NCBI RefSeq assembly: GCF_027484205.1
Contig: NZ_JAIXUB010000019.1
Coordinates: forward strand, 1 to 64,000
Direction of reading: 5' to 3'
Length of the DNA stretch: 64,000 nt
Source of the DNA: Flavobacterium sp.
GTDB lineage: Bacteria; Bacteroidota; Bacteroidia; Flavobacteriales; Flavobacteriaceae
Numbering within the stretch: position 1 is the stretch's first letter; each line of letters starts with the position of its first letter. Shown piece by piece: positions 28,287 through 38,155 of the stretch. Under the pieces are notes generated by a model that did no database searches, had not been told where the DNA came from, and saw only the letters and a list, made by a program, of their open reading frames with translations. A program made the position numbers and the translations under genes.

Positions 28287-31200
28287 ATGAAAAAAATTAC
28301 TTTATTATTAATTATGCTTTTTGTGGGCATCTTTAATGTAAATGCGCAAGCAGTTGCATATGGATTTTCACAATCAAGTGGGACTTACACCGAAATAACG
28401 GGCGGTACACTTTTAGGGGCAGAAACATCTGATGATCAGCGTTTTCTTGATCCAGCTGTTCCTCTTGGTACTACAGCAACAGCTACAGGTGTTGGTTTTC
28501 CAATTGGCTTTAACTTCGTTTTTAACGGAGCAGTTTATGATCGTTTTGCGGTCAATAATAATGGTTGGATATCATTAGGTATGTCTTCTTTGGGTGCAGC
28601 TGCTGTAAACATGAATACTTCTAGTGCTTATACACCATTGAGTTCAACAGTTACTACTGTTTCTGATGATTTGGTTGCTAGAATTGCAGGACTTGGAAAA
28701 GATATGCAAGGGCAAGTAGGAAGTTCATTGCGTTTTGAGTTAACAGGAACTTCTCCAAATCAAGTTTTAACAGTTCAATGGAAAAATTATAGAAAATACC
28801 TTCAAACAGGAGATGTTTTTAATTTCCAAATCAAGTTATATGAAACTACAAATGTAGCGCAAGTTGTATACGGTGCTTTTACATGTAATGCTACAACTGG
28901 AACTTATCAAGTTGGTTTAAGAGGTGCAACAGCAGCTTTAGCAACAAATTTTGCTTCAAGAACTTCAACAACATCTTGGACTGCAACTTCTGGAAGTGTC
29001 GTTGCAACAGATGCAGTTACTATGGTTAGTGCAAATGCGCCAACAAATGGTTTGACTTTTACATGGACACCACCAGCTTGTCCTGGTGCTGTTGGATTAA
29101 CAACTAGTAGTTTAACAAATAATTCAGCTACAATTGTTTGGAATCAGCCTACGCCAGTTCCTGCAAATGGATATGAATATGTTGTGTCAACTACTAATAC
29201 AGTTCCAACTACGGGAACAGCTTCAGCGACTAATTCAGTTAATTTGACAAGTTTAACTTCAAATACTATTCATTACGTTTTTGTTAGAACATTATGTTCT
29301 TCTTCAACTGGAAATTGGGTTTTGATGGGAACATTTAGAACATTATGTGATGGTGTAACAAGTTTTGTTGAAACATTTGATACAACACCTACAGGGACAA
29401 CTTCTTTACCATCATGTTGGGGTAGAGCAGGAACTTCTGTAAATGTTTACAATACAACTGGTAGTGTGGCTCCAATGTCACCAGCTAATAGATTGTATAT
29501 GAATATTTCAGCTACAACAACTGCATTTGCAATTTTGCCTCCTGTTTCTAATCTTCAAGCTGAAACACATAGACTAAAATTTAAAGCTTATGCTACTGCT
29601 GCTGCAAAAAAATTAAGAGTAGGATATTTCACAAATCCAGCTGATGTTAGTACATACGTGTTTTTTGAAGAAATAGACATGCCAAGTACTGCAGCTACAA
29701 CAGCTACTGAGTTTACAGTTGTACCTTACACAATTCCTGTTGGAGTTACTAGTTTAGTTTTTAGTGTAACACCGGGAACTGCAACAACTATATATATTGA
29801 TGATGTTAAATGGGAAGAGAACTCAACTTGTTTAGAGCCAACGGCTTTGAATGTGTTGTCTTTAACAAATTCTACTGCTGAATTAAATTGGGTTGCTGGT
29901 GCAACTGAATCTGAGTGGCAAGTTCAATACGGAGCTAATGGTTTTACACTTGGAACAGGAACTATAATAAATAGTGTTACAACAAATCCATATATTTTAT
30001 CTTCTTTAACAGCTAATACTAATTATCAATATTACGTTAGAGGTATTTGTTCAGGACCAACTTACAGTACATGGTCTGGACCATTCAATTTTAAAACTTT
30101 ATGTAATGATGTTACTGAGTTTACAGAAAGTTTTGATACCTATGCAACTGGTGTAAACAGTCTTCCTGACTGTTGGAGTAGAACTGGTACTTCTACAAGT
30201 ACATACATAACTACTGGATCAACTTCTCCAATGACACCTGCAAATAGATTATATATGTTTGCTAGTGGAACAGCTCCATCAGAAGCATATGCAATTTTGC
30301 CTCCAGTTTCTAACTTACAAGCAAATACACACAGATTGAGATTTAAAGCTTATGCTACTATTAATCCTAGAAATTTAATTGTTGGTTATTTACCAAATCC
30401 AAATGATACTTCAACATTTGTTCCTGTACAAACATTATCTATTGCAGGTACATTAGTTGCTAATACTCAAGAGTATGTAGTTATTCCAGGTGCTTTACCT
30501 GTTGGAATTAAAAGTCTAGTGCTTAAAAATCCAGGATTTACAGCGTCTTCTGCTACATTTTATATTGATGATGTTACTTGGGAGCCAATTCCAGCTTGTG
30601 CTAATCCTACAACTACCACTGCTAGTTTTGTTACTTCTAATTCAGCTCAAATTGGTTGGACTGGAAATGCTACTGATGTTTCATGGGAAATAGAGTATGG
30701 ACCAACTGGATTTACATTGGGTACAGGAACTATTGTTGCAGCTTCAACAAATCCTTTTACTTTAACATCTTTGTCTCCACAAACTGCTTATCAGTTTTAT
30801 GTTAGAGCAATTTGTTCAGGTCCAACTACAAGTACTTCATCTTTAGTAAATAGTTTTACAACATTATGTGCACCATTTACACCAGATTATACTCAAGATT
30901 TTGCAACATTTGTACCAACTTGTTGGAGAACTGCTGATGCAGGTACTATTTCAACAGGACCAACAGGAACAGGAGCAGGGTTTTGGGTTGCTGATGGTTT
31001 CTTAAATAATACTACAACAGGAGCAATTAGAGCAAATTTATTTACTCCTAATAGAATTGGTTGGATTATTTCACCAATATTTAATTTAAGTGTTGGAGGT
31101 TATCAAGTTAAATACGATGTAGGAGCTACTAATTATGCATTAACTACACCAGCTACAATTGGTTCTGATGATAAGGTTGATTTTGCTATGTCGACTGATG

Positions 31201-34200
31201 GTGGTGTTACTTGGACTTCATTAGAATTGTTCAATGCGGCAAATGCACCAACAAATGTTTCTACTACAAAAGTTTATAATATTGCTACTGTAACATCTTC
31301 TAGCGTTTTATTCGCATTCCGAGCAGATGAAGGTCCAGTTGATGATGCTGCAGATTGGGAATTTTTTGTTGATAACTTTAAAATAGATACACCAGCTACA
31401 ACACCACCAGCTTGTGCTACAAATGTTGTTGCAACACAATCAGCAGGTTGTGGAAATTTCCCAATAACAATTTCATGGGATGCTACTGCATCTACTAATG
31501 GTTATAGAATTAGTGTTGGTACAACTGTTGGTGGAACAGAAATTGCAAATAATATCGATTTAGGATCAGTTTTATCTTATGTAATTAGTACTCCAAATCC
31601 AAGTACGACATATTATTATACTGTTACTCCATATAATGGTATTGGTAATGCTGTAGGTTGTACTGAATTAAGTTTTGCTACACCATCAACTATCTGTGTG
31701 TGTACTCCAGTTTATACAACAGGTGTTGCTTCTTCAGATTATTTTTCATCATTTGCAATTCAAGGAACTCCATTAAATAATGTTACAGGAACAAGTACAA
31801 CTGCACCATCCTATAATTATTACACTGGAGCTGCAAATTTAACTGCAAATTTAGTTCAAGGTACTACTTATACTGCTGATGTAACTGTTGGATACACAGG
31901 TCAAGCATTTTCAGTATGGATTGATTTAAATGATAATGGAACTTATGAAGCTTCTGAAAGAGTTGGAAATACTCCAGCTACAAATATTCCTACTCCTGGA
32001 GGTTCATTTAATATTTCAATACCATGTACAGCAACACCTGGTCTTCATAGAATGAGAGTTCGTATGATATTTGCAGGTACGGGAAGTTCTATGGATCCAT
32101 GTGCTTCTGCTACTTATGGTGAGGCTGAAGATTATGATGTTACAATAGTAGCTCTATCTGCTCCAACTGGTAATTCGGCTCAAACATTTTGCGGTTCAGC
32201 AACAGTTGCTGATTTAGTTGCAGTTGGTTCAACAATTAAATGGTATGATGCTGCTACAGCAGGTACTGAATTAGTTTCAACAACTGCTTTAGTTTCAGGA
32301 ACAACTTATTATGCTTCTCAAACAGTAGGAACATGTGAAAGTGCAACAAGATTAGCTGTTACAGCTACAGTAAATCCACAAGTTACTCCTGCTTTTAATC
32401 CAATTGCAGCAATTTGTTCAGGAAGTACTGCACCAACGTTACCTTTGACTTCAACTAATGGAATCACAGGTACATGGTCACCAGCAAATGTTGACAATTT
32501 AGCTACAGCTACATATACATTTACACCTGATGCAGGTCAATGTGTATCATCAACAACAGTTACTTTAGATGTAACAGTAAATGCTTTACCTGCTACTCCA
32601 ACTGGTGATGCTGCTCAAACTTTCTGTCCTGCTGACGGAGATGTTTTGGCTGATTTAACAGTTACTGGAACTAATTTAGTTTGGTATGATGCTGCAACTG
32701 GTGGAAATATTTTACCTAATACTACAACAATTACTGCAACTACTTATTATGTTGCTTCTAATAATGGAACATGTGATAGCCCGAGGTTAGCTATAACTAC
32801 TTCAGAGGATTGTCCAGTTGCTCCTTGTTTAACTGCTGTTAATGGACAATGGCCTAGTGCTACTTTTGTACCAAATTCAGCTAATTGTGATGGATATGCA
32901 TTGCAAACAATAACTACATGTGGTTATGCTAGTGAATATTCAGTTGTTACTGTTGTTTCTGGTGAAACTTACACATTTGCAAGTTATACTGCAGGTGCTC
33001 TAAATAGTGATGTTGTTACTATTAGCACAGATGGTGGTTTAACAGCTGTTGCTACAGGAATAGGTTCTGTAACTTGGGTTGCTACTGTTTCGGGTAATAT
33101 TCGTTTTTATACTCACTTAGATGGTTGTGCTGCTGAGTCTGTTTGTAGAACTAAAACTGTAACTTGTGGAGTTATTACTACTGATTCTCCAGATTATGTT
33201 AATTTACAATGGCCACCAACTATTACTATACCTCAAGGAGGAAATGGTACTGTTTATGGACAAATTTATGAAGGTGGATTAACAGATATTGTACCAAATA
33301 TAAATGGTCAAGCTCCAGGAATTACTGCTTGGGTTGGTATTAGCCCAGTAGGAAGTAATACTAATCCTAATACATGGACAAACTGGACTCCAGCTACTTG
33401 GAATTCAGGACATATTTCTAATAACGATGAGTATCAAGCTACTATTGGAGCTACATTATTACCAGGAACATACTACTATGCAACAAGATTTAGATTAAAT
33501 AGTGGTGCATATGTTTATGGTGGTATCGATTCTTCAAATAATGGGAATTTCTGGAACGGAACTACTTATAATAGTGGTGTGTTAACAGTAACTCCTCCAC
33601 CTGCGCCAGCTAATGATGATTGTGCAGGTGCATATGCTGTAACTGTAAATACTGATTTAACATGTACATCTGTTACGGCTGGTACTTTAGTTGGAGCAAC
33701 TGCCTCTACAACTGATGCTACTGCTTGTGGTGGAACAGAAGATGATGATGTTTGGTTCTCATTTGTTGCTACAGCTACAACTCACCAAATTAGTTTGAAT
33801 AGTATAACTGGTTCTACAACTGACTTATATCACTCATTATGGACAGGTGCTGATTGTGCTTCTTTAACTTTAGTTCCTGGAACATGTTCAGATCCTAATA
33901 CAAGTACACCTGTAGGTTTAACAATTGGTACTACTTATTATATAAGAGTTTATTCTTGGACAGCTACTGCTGGTCAAACATCTGCATTTAATGTTTGTGT
34001 TGGAACATTGCCTCCACCTCCAGCAAATGACGATTGTGCTACAGCGGTTGCATTAACTACTGGTGGTACTTTTGCAACTAACCCTGTAGTAGGAACTAAT
34101 AGTTCAGCTACAAATTCAAATCCTCCAGCTCCAGGTTGTGCATCGTTTGCTGGTGGAGATGTATGGTATACAGTAACTGTTCCTGCTTCTGGAAATGTTA

Positions 34201-34688
34201 CTATTGAAACTAATCCTGATGGAACTAGTGCAATTACTGATACAGGTTTAGCTGTTTATAGTGGATCATGTTCAAGTTTAACATTAGTTGAATGTGATGA
34301 TGATGACTCTGCAAGTGGTAATTTCTCTCTTGTTTCTCTTTCAGGTAGAACTCCAGGTGAAGTTTTATATGTTAACGTTTGGGAATATGCTGGAGGAACT
34401 GTTGGAACTTTCCAAGTTTCGGCTTATGATGCTTCATTAGGAAATGGATCATTTGATTCTTCTAACTTTACATTCTATCCAAACCCAGTGAAAGATGTAT
34501 TGAATTTATCATATTCACAAAACATCAATAAAGTTCAAGTAATAAATATTTTAGGTCAAGAAGTGAAAACTTTATCAATGGATGCTACACAAGCTCAAGT
34601 TGATATGTCAAATCTTCCAACTGGAACTTACTTAGTAAAAGTAACTTCTGATAATCAAGTTAAGACTATCAAAGTTATCAAACAATAA
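28287..34688 (+). CDS. Giant modular T9SS-secreted adhesin-like protein (2133 aa)
   Basis: A cell-surface or secreted Thr/Ser/Asn-rich protein. In order: signal peptide (ends near IFNVNAQA); an N-terminal beta domain; a fibronectin type III domain (about 265-350); two copies of a roughly 252-residue module starting at 353 and 605 (each a MAM/jelly-roll-like domain beginning LC-x-x-V-T followed by FN3); a third, diverged jelly-roll from 860; a GEVED domain ending GEAEDYDVTIV near 1278; two Ig-like TWYDA-type modules (about 1290-1515); two pre-peptidase C-terminal-like domains each opening PANDDC (1774 and 1912); and a type A sorting domain from about 2060 (NFTFYPNPVKDVLNLSY). Adhesion or matrix binding is inferred; no enzyme domain is visible. 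Confidence 0.88.
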   Translation: MKKITLLLIMLFVGIFNVNAQAVAYGFSQSSGTYTEITGGTLLGAETSDDQRFLDPAVPLGTTATATGVGFPIGFNFVFNGAVYDRFAVNNNGWISLGMSSLGAAAVNMNTSSAYTPLSSTVTTVSDDLVARIAGLGKDMQGQVGSSLRFELTGTSPNQVLTVQWKNYRKYLQTGDVFNFQIKLYETTNVAQVVYGAFTCNATTGTYQVGLRGATAALATNFASRTSTTSWTATSGSVVATDAVTMVSANAPTNGLTFTWTPPACPGAVGLTTSSLTNNSATIVWNQPTPVPANGYEYVVSTTNTVPTTGTASATNSVNLTSLTSNTIHYVFVRTLCSSSTGNWVLMGTFRTLCDGVTSFVETFDTTPTGTTSLPSCWGRAGTSVNVYNTTGSVAPMSPANRLYMNISATTTAFAILPPVSNLQAETHRLKFKAYATAAAKKLRVGYFTNPADVSTYVFFEEIDMPSTAATTATEFTVVPYTIPVGVTSLVFSVTPGTATTIYIDDVKWEENSTCLEPTALNVLSLTNSTAELNWVAGATESEWQVQYGANGFTLGTGTIINSVTTNPYILSSLTANTNYQYYVRGICSGPTYSTWSGPFNFKTLCNDVTEFTESFDTYATGVNSLPDCWSRTGTSTSTYITTGSTSPMTPANRLYMFASGTAPSEAYAILPPVSNLQANTHRLRFKAYATINPRNLIVGYLPNPNDTSTFVPVQTLSIAGTLVANTQEYVVIPGALPVGIKSLVLKNPGFTASSATFYIDDVTWEPIPACANPTTTTASFVTSNSAQIGWTGNATDVSWEIEYGPTGFTLGTGTIVAASTNPFTLTSLSPQTAYQFYVRAICSGPTTSTSSLVNSFTTLCAPFTPDYTQDFATFVPTCWRTADAGTISTGPTGTGAGFWVADGFLNNTTTGAIRANLFTPNRIGWIISPIFNLSVGGYQVKYDVGATNYALTTPATIGSDDKVDFAMSTDGGVTWTSLELFNAANAPTNVSTTKVYNIATVTSSSVLFAFRADEGPVDDAADWEFFVDNFKIDTPATTPPACATNVVATQSAGCGNFPITISWDATASTNGYRISVGTTVGGTEIANNIDLGSVLSYVISTPNPSTTYYYTVTPYNGIGNAVGCTELSFATPSTICVCTPVYTTGVASSDYFSSFAIQGTPLNNVTGTSTTAPSYNYYTGAANLTANLVQGTTYTADVTVGYTGQAFSVWIDLNDNGTYEASERVGNTPATNIPTPGGSFNISIPCTATPGLHRMRVRMIFAGTGSSMDPCASATYGEAEDYDVTIVALSAPTGNSAQTFCGSATVADLVAVGSTIKWYDAATAGTELVSTTALVSGTTYYASQTVGTCESATRLAVTATVNPQVTPAFNPIAAICSGSTAPTLPLTSTNGITGTWSPANVDNLATATYTFTPDAGQCVSSTTVTLDVTVNALPATPTGDAAQTFCPADGDVLADLTVTGTNLVWYDAATGGNILPNTTTITATTYYVASNNGTCDSPRLAITTSEDCPVAPCLTAVNGQWPSATFVPNSANCDGYALQTITTCGYASEYSVVTVVSGETYTFASYTAGALNSDVVTISTDGGLTAVATGIGSVTWVATVSGNIRFYTHLDGCAAESVCRTKTVTCGVITTDSPDYVNLQWPPTITIPQGGNGTVYGQIYEGGLTDIVPNINGQAPGITAWVGISPVGSNTNPNTWTNWTPATWNSGHISNNDEYQATIGATLLPGTYYYATRFRLNSGAYVYGGIDSSNNGNFWNGTTYNSGVLTVTPPPAPANDDCAGAYAVTVNTDLTCTSVTAGTLVGATASTTDATACGGTEDDDVWFSFVATATTHQISLNSITGSTTDLYHSLWTGADCASLTLVPGTCSDPNTSTPVGLTIGTTYYIRVYSWTATAGQTSAFNVCVGTLPPPPANDDCATAVALTTGGTFATNPVVGTNSSATNSNPPAPGCASFAGGDVWYTVTVPASGNVTIETNPDGTSAITDTGLAVYSGSCSSLTLVECDDDDSASGNFSLVSLSGRTPGEVLYVNVWEYAGGTVGTFQVSAYDASLGNGSFDSSNFTFYPNPVKDVLNLSYSQNINKVQVINILGQEVKTLSMDATQAQVDMSNLPTGTYLVKVTSDNQVKTIKVIKQ

Positions 34689-34711
34689 GTTTTAAATATT
34701 TTGAAATAATT

Positions 34712-34740
34712 AAAGTCCCGCTTTTGCGGGACTTTTCTTT
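34712..34740 (+). terminator. Terminator of the adhesin gene
   Basis: Perfect arms AAAGTCCCGC (34712-34721) and GCGGGACTTT (34726-34735), TTTT loop and T-rich tail. Confidence 0.9.
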
Positions 34741-34753
34741 TTATAGAAAAGAC

Positions 34754-34761
34754 TATATTTG
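34754..34761 (+). promoter_or_regulatory. Candidate -7 element of the GT2-CoaE gene
   Basis: TATATTTG matches TAnnTTTG 14 bases upstream of the ATG. The expected -33 region coincides with the tail of the adhesin terminator and has no clear TTG. Confidence 0.4.
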
Positions 34762-34775
34762 CAAAAAGAATTGAT

Positions 34776-36491
34776 ATGTTTTTTTCAATCATTATTCCAG
34801 TATATAATAGACCTGACGAAATTAAAGAACTATTAGATAGTCTTGTCCTATCAAATTATAAGAAAGATTATGAAATAGTTATTGTCGAAGATGGTTCATC
34901 GATAACTTGTCAAGAAGTAGTAAAATCATTCGTTGATAAACTTTCTATTTCCTATTATTTTAAAACAAATTCTGGACCAGGTGATTCAAGAAATTTTGGG
35001 ATGAAAAAAGCAAAAGGAGATTATTTTTTAATCTTTGATTCAGATTGTATTATTCCAAGTCAATATTTATCTGAAGTTGAAAAAGAATTAAAATTAGCTT
35101 ATGTGGATTGTTTTGGTGGACCAGATAAAGCTTTAAAGTCTTTTTCGAATATTCAAAAAGCAATTAATTTTGCAATGACTTCTTTTTTAACTACTGGAGG
35201 AATTCGCGGTGGTTCTGAAAAAATTGATAAGTTTCAGCCAAGAAGTTTCAATATGGGAATTTCTAAAAAAGCATTCGAAGCATCTAACGGTTTTGGAAAT
35301 ATTCATCCTGGTGAAGATCCGGATTTATCAATTAGATTATGGAAATTAGGTTTCGATACAAGACTCTTTGTAAATGCTTTTGTATATCATAAAAGAAGAA
35401 TAGATTGGGATAAATTTAGTGTTCAAGTATCAAAATTTGGAAAAGCAAGACCAATTTTAAATCATTGGTATCCTGAATATAAAAAAATAACGTATTGGTT
35501 TCCGTCGATATTCGTAATTGGAATATTTATTTCTTTTGCAGCATTATTCTTTTTATTTGATTGGTTTTTAAAACTATATTTCCTTTATTTCCTGATAATA
35601 TTTATTGTTTCAAGTATTCAAAATAAAAATCCTTTAATTGGATTATTATCTATAATTGCAGTTTGGAAACAATTTATAGGATATGGATTAGGGTTTTTAG
35701 AATCATTTTTTAAAATTAATCTTTTAAGAAAGCAACCTAAGCAAGCCTTTCCTGAATTATTTTTTAAAACTAATGAAGGTAATGAAGTTAAAGAAGAAAC
35801 TATAATTCTTCCAAAAAAACAGCATATCCCAATTCATGAAGCAGTAGAAAAAACTATCGAAAAAGTTGTAAAACCAATTGCAAAAATTGTTGAACCAATT
35901 GAAAAAAAGACAAAAATTATTGGTTTAACAGGCGGAATTGGAAGTGGAAAAACAACTGTTGCAAATTATATGCAATCAAAAGGAATTCCTGTATATATCT
36001 CTGATGTTGAAGCTAAAAGAGTTATGGACTTTCCTGAAATTATTTCTAAAATCGTTAAAGAGTTTGGTATAGATGTTATTGGGACAAATAATTTATTAGA
36101 CAGAGAAAAATTAGCAGCTATTGTTTTTAACAATCCTGATCAATTAAAAAAACTAAATGCTATTGTTCATCCTGCCGTAAAAGAACATTTCGATAATTGG
36201 GTTTTAAGCAATAAGAACCAATCAATAATAGTTAAAGAGACTGCAATTCTGTTTGAAAGTGGAAGCTATAAAGATTGTGATGTAATCATTTCTGTAGTTG
36301 CGCCTTTAGAAACAAGAATCAGTCGAGTAATTAAAAGAGATACGACTACTAGAGAAAAAATTCTACAAAGAATTAACAATCAACTTTCTGATGAAGAACG
36401 AATTGAGCGAAGTAATTATGTTATAAACAATGAAAATTTTGACAATACTAAGCAAAAAGTCGACGAAATCCTTAATTCGTTGAAAAATTAA
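34776..36491 (+). CDS. coaE: Fusion of a family 2 glycosyltransferase and dephospho-CoA kinase
   Basis: One uninterrupted 571-residue frame joins two unrelated enzymes. Residues 1-330 are a GT-A glycosyltransferase (SIIIPVYNRPDEI, VIVEDGSS, the DSD motif in FLIFDSDC, HPGEDPDLSIRL) with two or three membrane helices at about 241-310. A Lys/Glu/Ile/Pro-rich linker (about 330-377) follows. Residues 378-571 are a complete CoaE with P-loop GLTGGIGSGKTT from 383, ISDVEAKRV and RVIKRD; CoaE performs the last step of CoA synthesis. No ATG sits at the CoaE boundary and no stop or frameshift is visible. The kinase would be tethered to the cytoplasmic face of the membrane. A two-component pair follows. 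Confidence 0.9.
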   Translation: MFFSIIIPVYNRPDEIKELLDSLVLSNYKKDYEIVIVEDGSSITCQEVVKSFVDKLSISYYFKTNSGPGDSRNFGMKKAKGDYFLIFDSDCIIPSQYLSEVEKELKLAYVDCFGGPDKALKSFSNIQKAINFAMTSFLTTGGIRGGSEKIDKFQPRSFNMGISKKAFEASNGFGNIHPGEDPDLSIRLWKLGFDTRLFVNAFVYHKRRIDWDKFSVQVSKFGKARPILNHWYPEYKKITYWFPSIFVIGIFISFAALFFLFDWFLKLYFLYFLIIFIVSSIQNKNPLIGLLSIIAVWKQFIGYGLGFLESFFKINLLRKQPKQAFPELFFKTNEGNEVKEETIILPKKQHIPIHEAVEKTIEKVVKPIAKIVEPIEKKTKIIGLTGGIGSGKTTVANYMQSKGIPVYISDVEAKRVMDFPEIISKIVKEFGIDVIGTNNLLDREKLAAIVFNNPDQLKKLNAIVHPAVKEHFDNWVLSNKNQSIIVKETAILFESGSYKDCDVIISVVAPLETRISRVIKRDTTTREKILQRINNQLSDEERIERSNYVINNENFDNTKQKVDEILNSLKN

Positions 36492-36507
36492 TAATATTTA
36501 TCTTCAA

Positions 36508-36534
36508 TGTTAATGTTTGGTTAATACATTAACA
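36508..36534. promoter_or_regulatory. Candidate operator upstream of the two-component operon
   Basis: A perfect 9-bp inverted repeat TGTTAATGT (36508-36516) and ACATTAACA (36526-36534) with a 9-base spacer, and a further ATGTTAA half-site at 36541. There is no T-tract, so a terminator is unlikely. Position just before the promoter of the kinase-regulator pair suggests a regulator binding site, possibly autoregulatory. Confidence 0.4.
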
Positions 36535-36552
36535 CTATAAATGTTAAAATGC

Positions 36553-36560
36553 TAATTTTG
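36553..36560 (+). promoter_or_regulatory. Candidate -7 element of the two-component operon
   Basis: TAATTTTG matches TAnnTTTG and ends only five bases before the ATG at 36566, which would give a leaderless or nearly leaderless message. Confidence 0.4.
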
Positions 36561-36565
36561 TTGTG

Positions 36566-38149
36566 ATGAATAAGTTTGTTTTTCGCCTATTAGTTTTTTT
36601 AATGAGTTTATCCTTGTTAGGGATAATTTTGATTCAAGTTTATTGGTTCAATACTTCTCTTGAAAAGAGTGAAGATGAATTCAAGTTTCATGTAAAACAA
36701 GTCTTAGGAAATGTTTCTGATAAACTTAAGCAAAAAGAATTCTATTCCTTTAGCAATAGATACAACAGAGTAAAAGATAGTATTGGAAAAAATCCTCAAA
36801 AGGATGATTTACTCGAATATGGTTACTATCAAAGGAATGCTAAAACAAAAGAAACAATAATTTATTCTAACAGTATTATTGCCGAAGATTATGATGTGTT
36901 TTCGACGTTCTTTGATAAAAAATCAGATTCTGTAAAAGTAAAATCATTCAGAGCAAATAGAAAGACTGAGATTTTCAATAATAATGGTTTCGATAATACA
37001 GCAATTCAAAATAAAATTACACCAGACATAACTATAAAAAAGGAAGGTTATGTTGAAAGTCTTGAGAATGCACAATTTGAAATTTTTTATAAAGATATTG
37101 CTTCTGTAACACCAATTCAGGAGAGAGTTTCAAAAGAAGAACTTAATAAATTACTTTCAAGCGAATTAAAAGAATATGGTGTAAATACACCTTTTGAATT
37201 CAATGTATATAGCAATGGTTTAGCAACAAAAATCAAGTCGGAACATTTCCGATTTAATAAATACGAATCCTATTCCATTCCGTTATTTATTGATAACGAA
37301 CAAAATACAAAATATCAATTGTGGGTTTCATTTCCACAGAAAAAGAAATTTTTATTTAGAGAAATTGTTGGAATCACTTTGCTATCAATAATTTTTACAT
37401 TAATTATAATTATTGCCTACGCTAATGCATTACATCAATTAATTAAGCAAAGACAGATTTCTGAGATAAAAACAGATTTCATCAACAATATGACACACGA
37501 GTTTAAAACGCCAATTGCAACCATAAATCTTGCTCTTGATGCCATAAAAAACCCAAAAGTCATTGACGATAAAGAAAAAATATTTCGTTATCTGCAAATG
37601 ATTAGAGACGAAAATAAAAGAATGCATGCCCAAGTTGAAAATGTTCTTAGAATTTCTAAATTGGAGAAAAAAGAATTAGATATTTCTAAAGAATCAAATG
37701 ATATTCAGCAGATTATAGAAGACGCAATTGATCACGTTAATTTAATAATTGAAGATAGAGGAGGAAAAATAACATCACATTTTGAAGCTAAAAGAACAAC
37801 AGTTTTGTTAAACGATGTTCATTTCACTAATGTAATTGTTAATATTTTAGACAATGCTATAAAATATTCTCCTGATGCGCCCGTTATAGATATATACACG
37901 GAAAATTTTAAGGAGTTTATTCTTATTAAAGTACAAGACAGAGGAACAGGAATGAGCAAAACAGCTCAAAAAAGAATATTTGAAAAATTCTATCGTGAGC
38001 ATACCGGAGATATTCATAATGTTAAAGGTCACGGATTAGGATTAGCCTACGTAAAAAGGATTGTTGAAGACCACAACGGCCAAATATTCGTTGAAAGTGA
38101 AAAAGGAAAAGGAAGCACATTTACAATAAAATTACCATTGATAAATTAA
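36566..38149 (+). CDS. Sensor histidine kinase
   Basis: Membrane sensor kinase of about 527 residues. It has an N-terminal transmembrane helix (VFRLLVFLMSLSLLGIILIQVYWF), a roughly 230-residue extracytoplasmic sensing region without a recognised fold, and a second helix (EIVGITLLSIIFTLIIIIAYANAL). A HisKA domain with phospho-accepting His311 in NNMTHEFKTP and a HATPase domain (FTNVIVNILDNAIKYS, VQDRGTGMS, KGHGLGLAYVK) follow. I start at the ATG at 36566, not the GTG three bases earlier. It is co-transcribed with the response regulator six bases downstream, as in the RprX/RprY pair of Bacteroides. Confidence 0.92.
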   Translation: MNKFVFRLLVFLMSLSLLGIILIQVYWFNTSLEKSEDEFKFHVKQVLGNVSDKLKQKEFYSFSNRYNRVKDSIGKNPQKDDLLEYGYYQRNAKTKETIIYSNSIIAEDYDVFSTFFDKKSDSVKVKSFRANRKTEIFNNNGFDNTAIQNKITPDITIKKEGYVESLENAQFEIFYKDIASVTPIQERVSKEELNKLLSSELKEYGVNTPFEFNVYSNGLATKIKSEHFRFNKYESYSIPLFIDNEQNTKYQLWVSFPQKKKFLFREIVGITLLSIIFTLIIIIAYANALHQLIKQRQISEIKTDFINNMTHEFKTPIATINLALDAIKNPKVIDDKEKIFRYLQMIRDENKRMHAQVENVLRISKLEKKELDISKESNDIQQIIEDAIDHVNLIIEDRGGKITSHFEAKRTTVLLNDVHFTNVIVNILDNAIKYSPDAPVIDIYTENFKEFILIKVQDRGTGMSKTAQKRIFEKFYREHTGDIHNVKGHGLGLAYVKRIVEDHNGQIFVESEKGKGSTFTIKLPLIN

Positions 38150-38155
38150 AAAGTT

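Noticed and set aside
34776..36491. Separate coaE gene starting inside the linker
   Set aside because: No ATG, GTG or TTG lies just ahead of the P-loop segment, and the frame is continuous from the glycosyltransferase.
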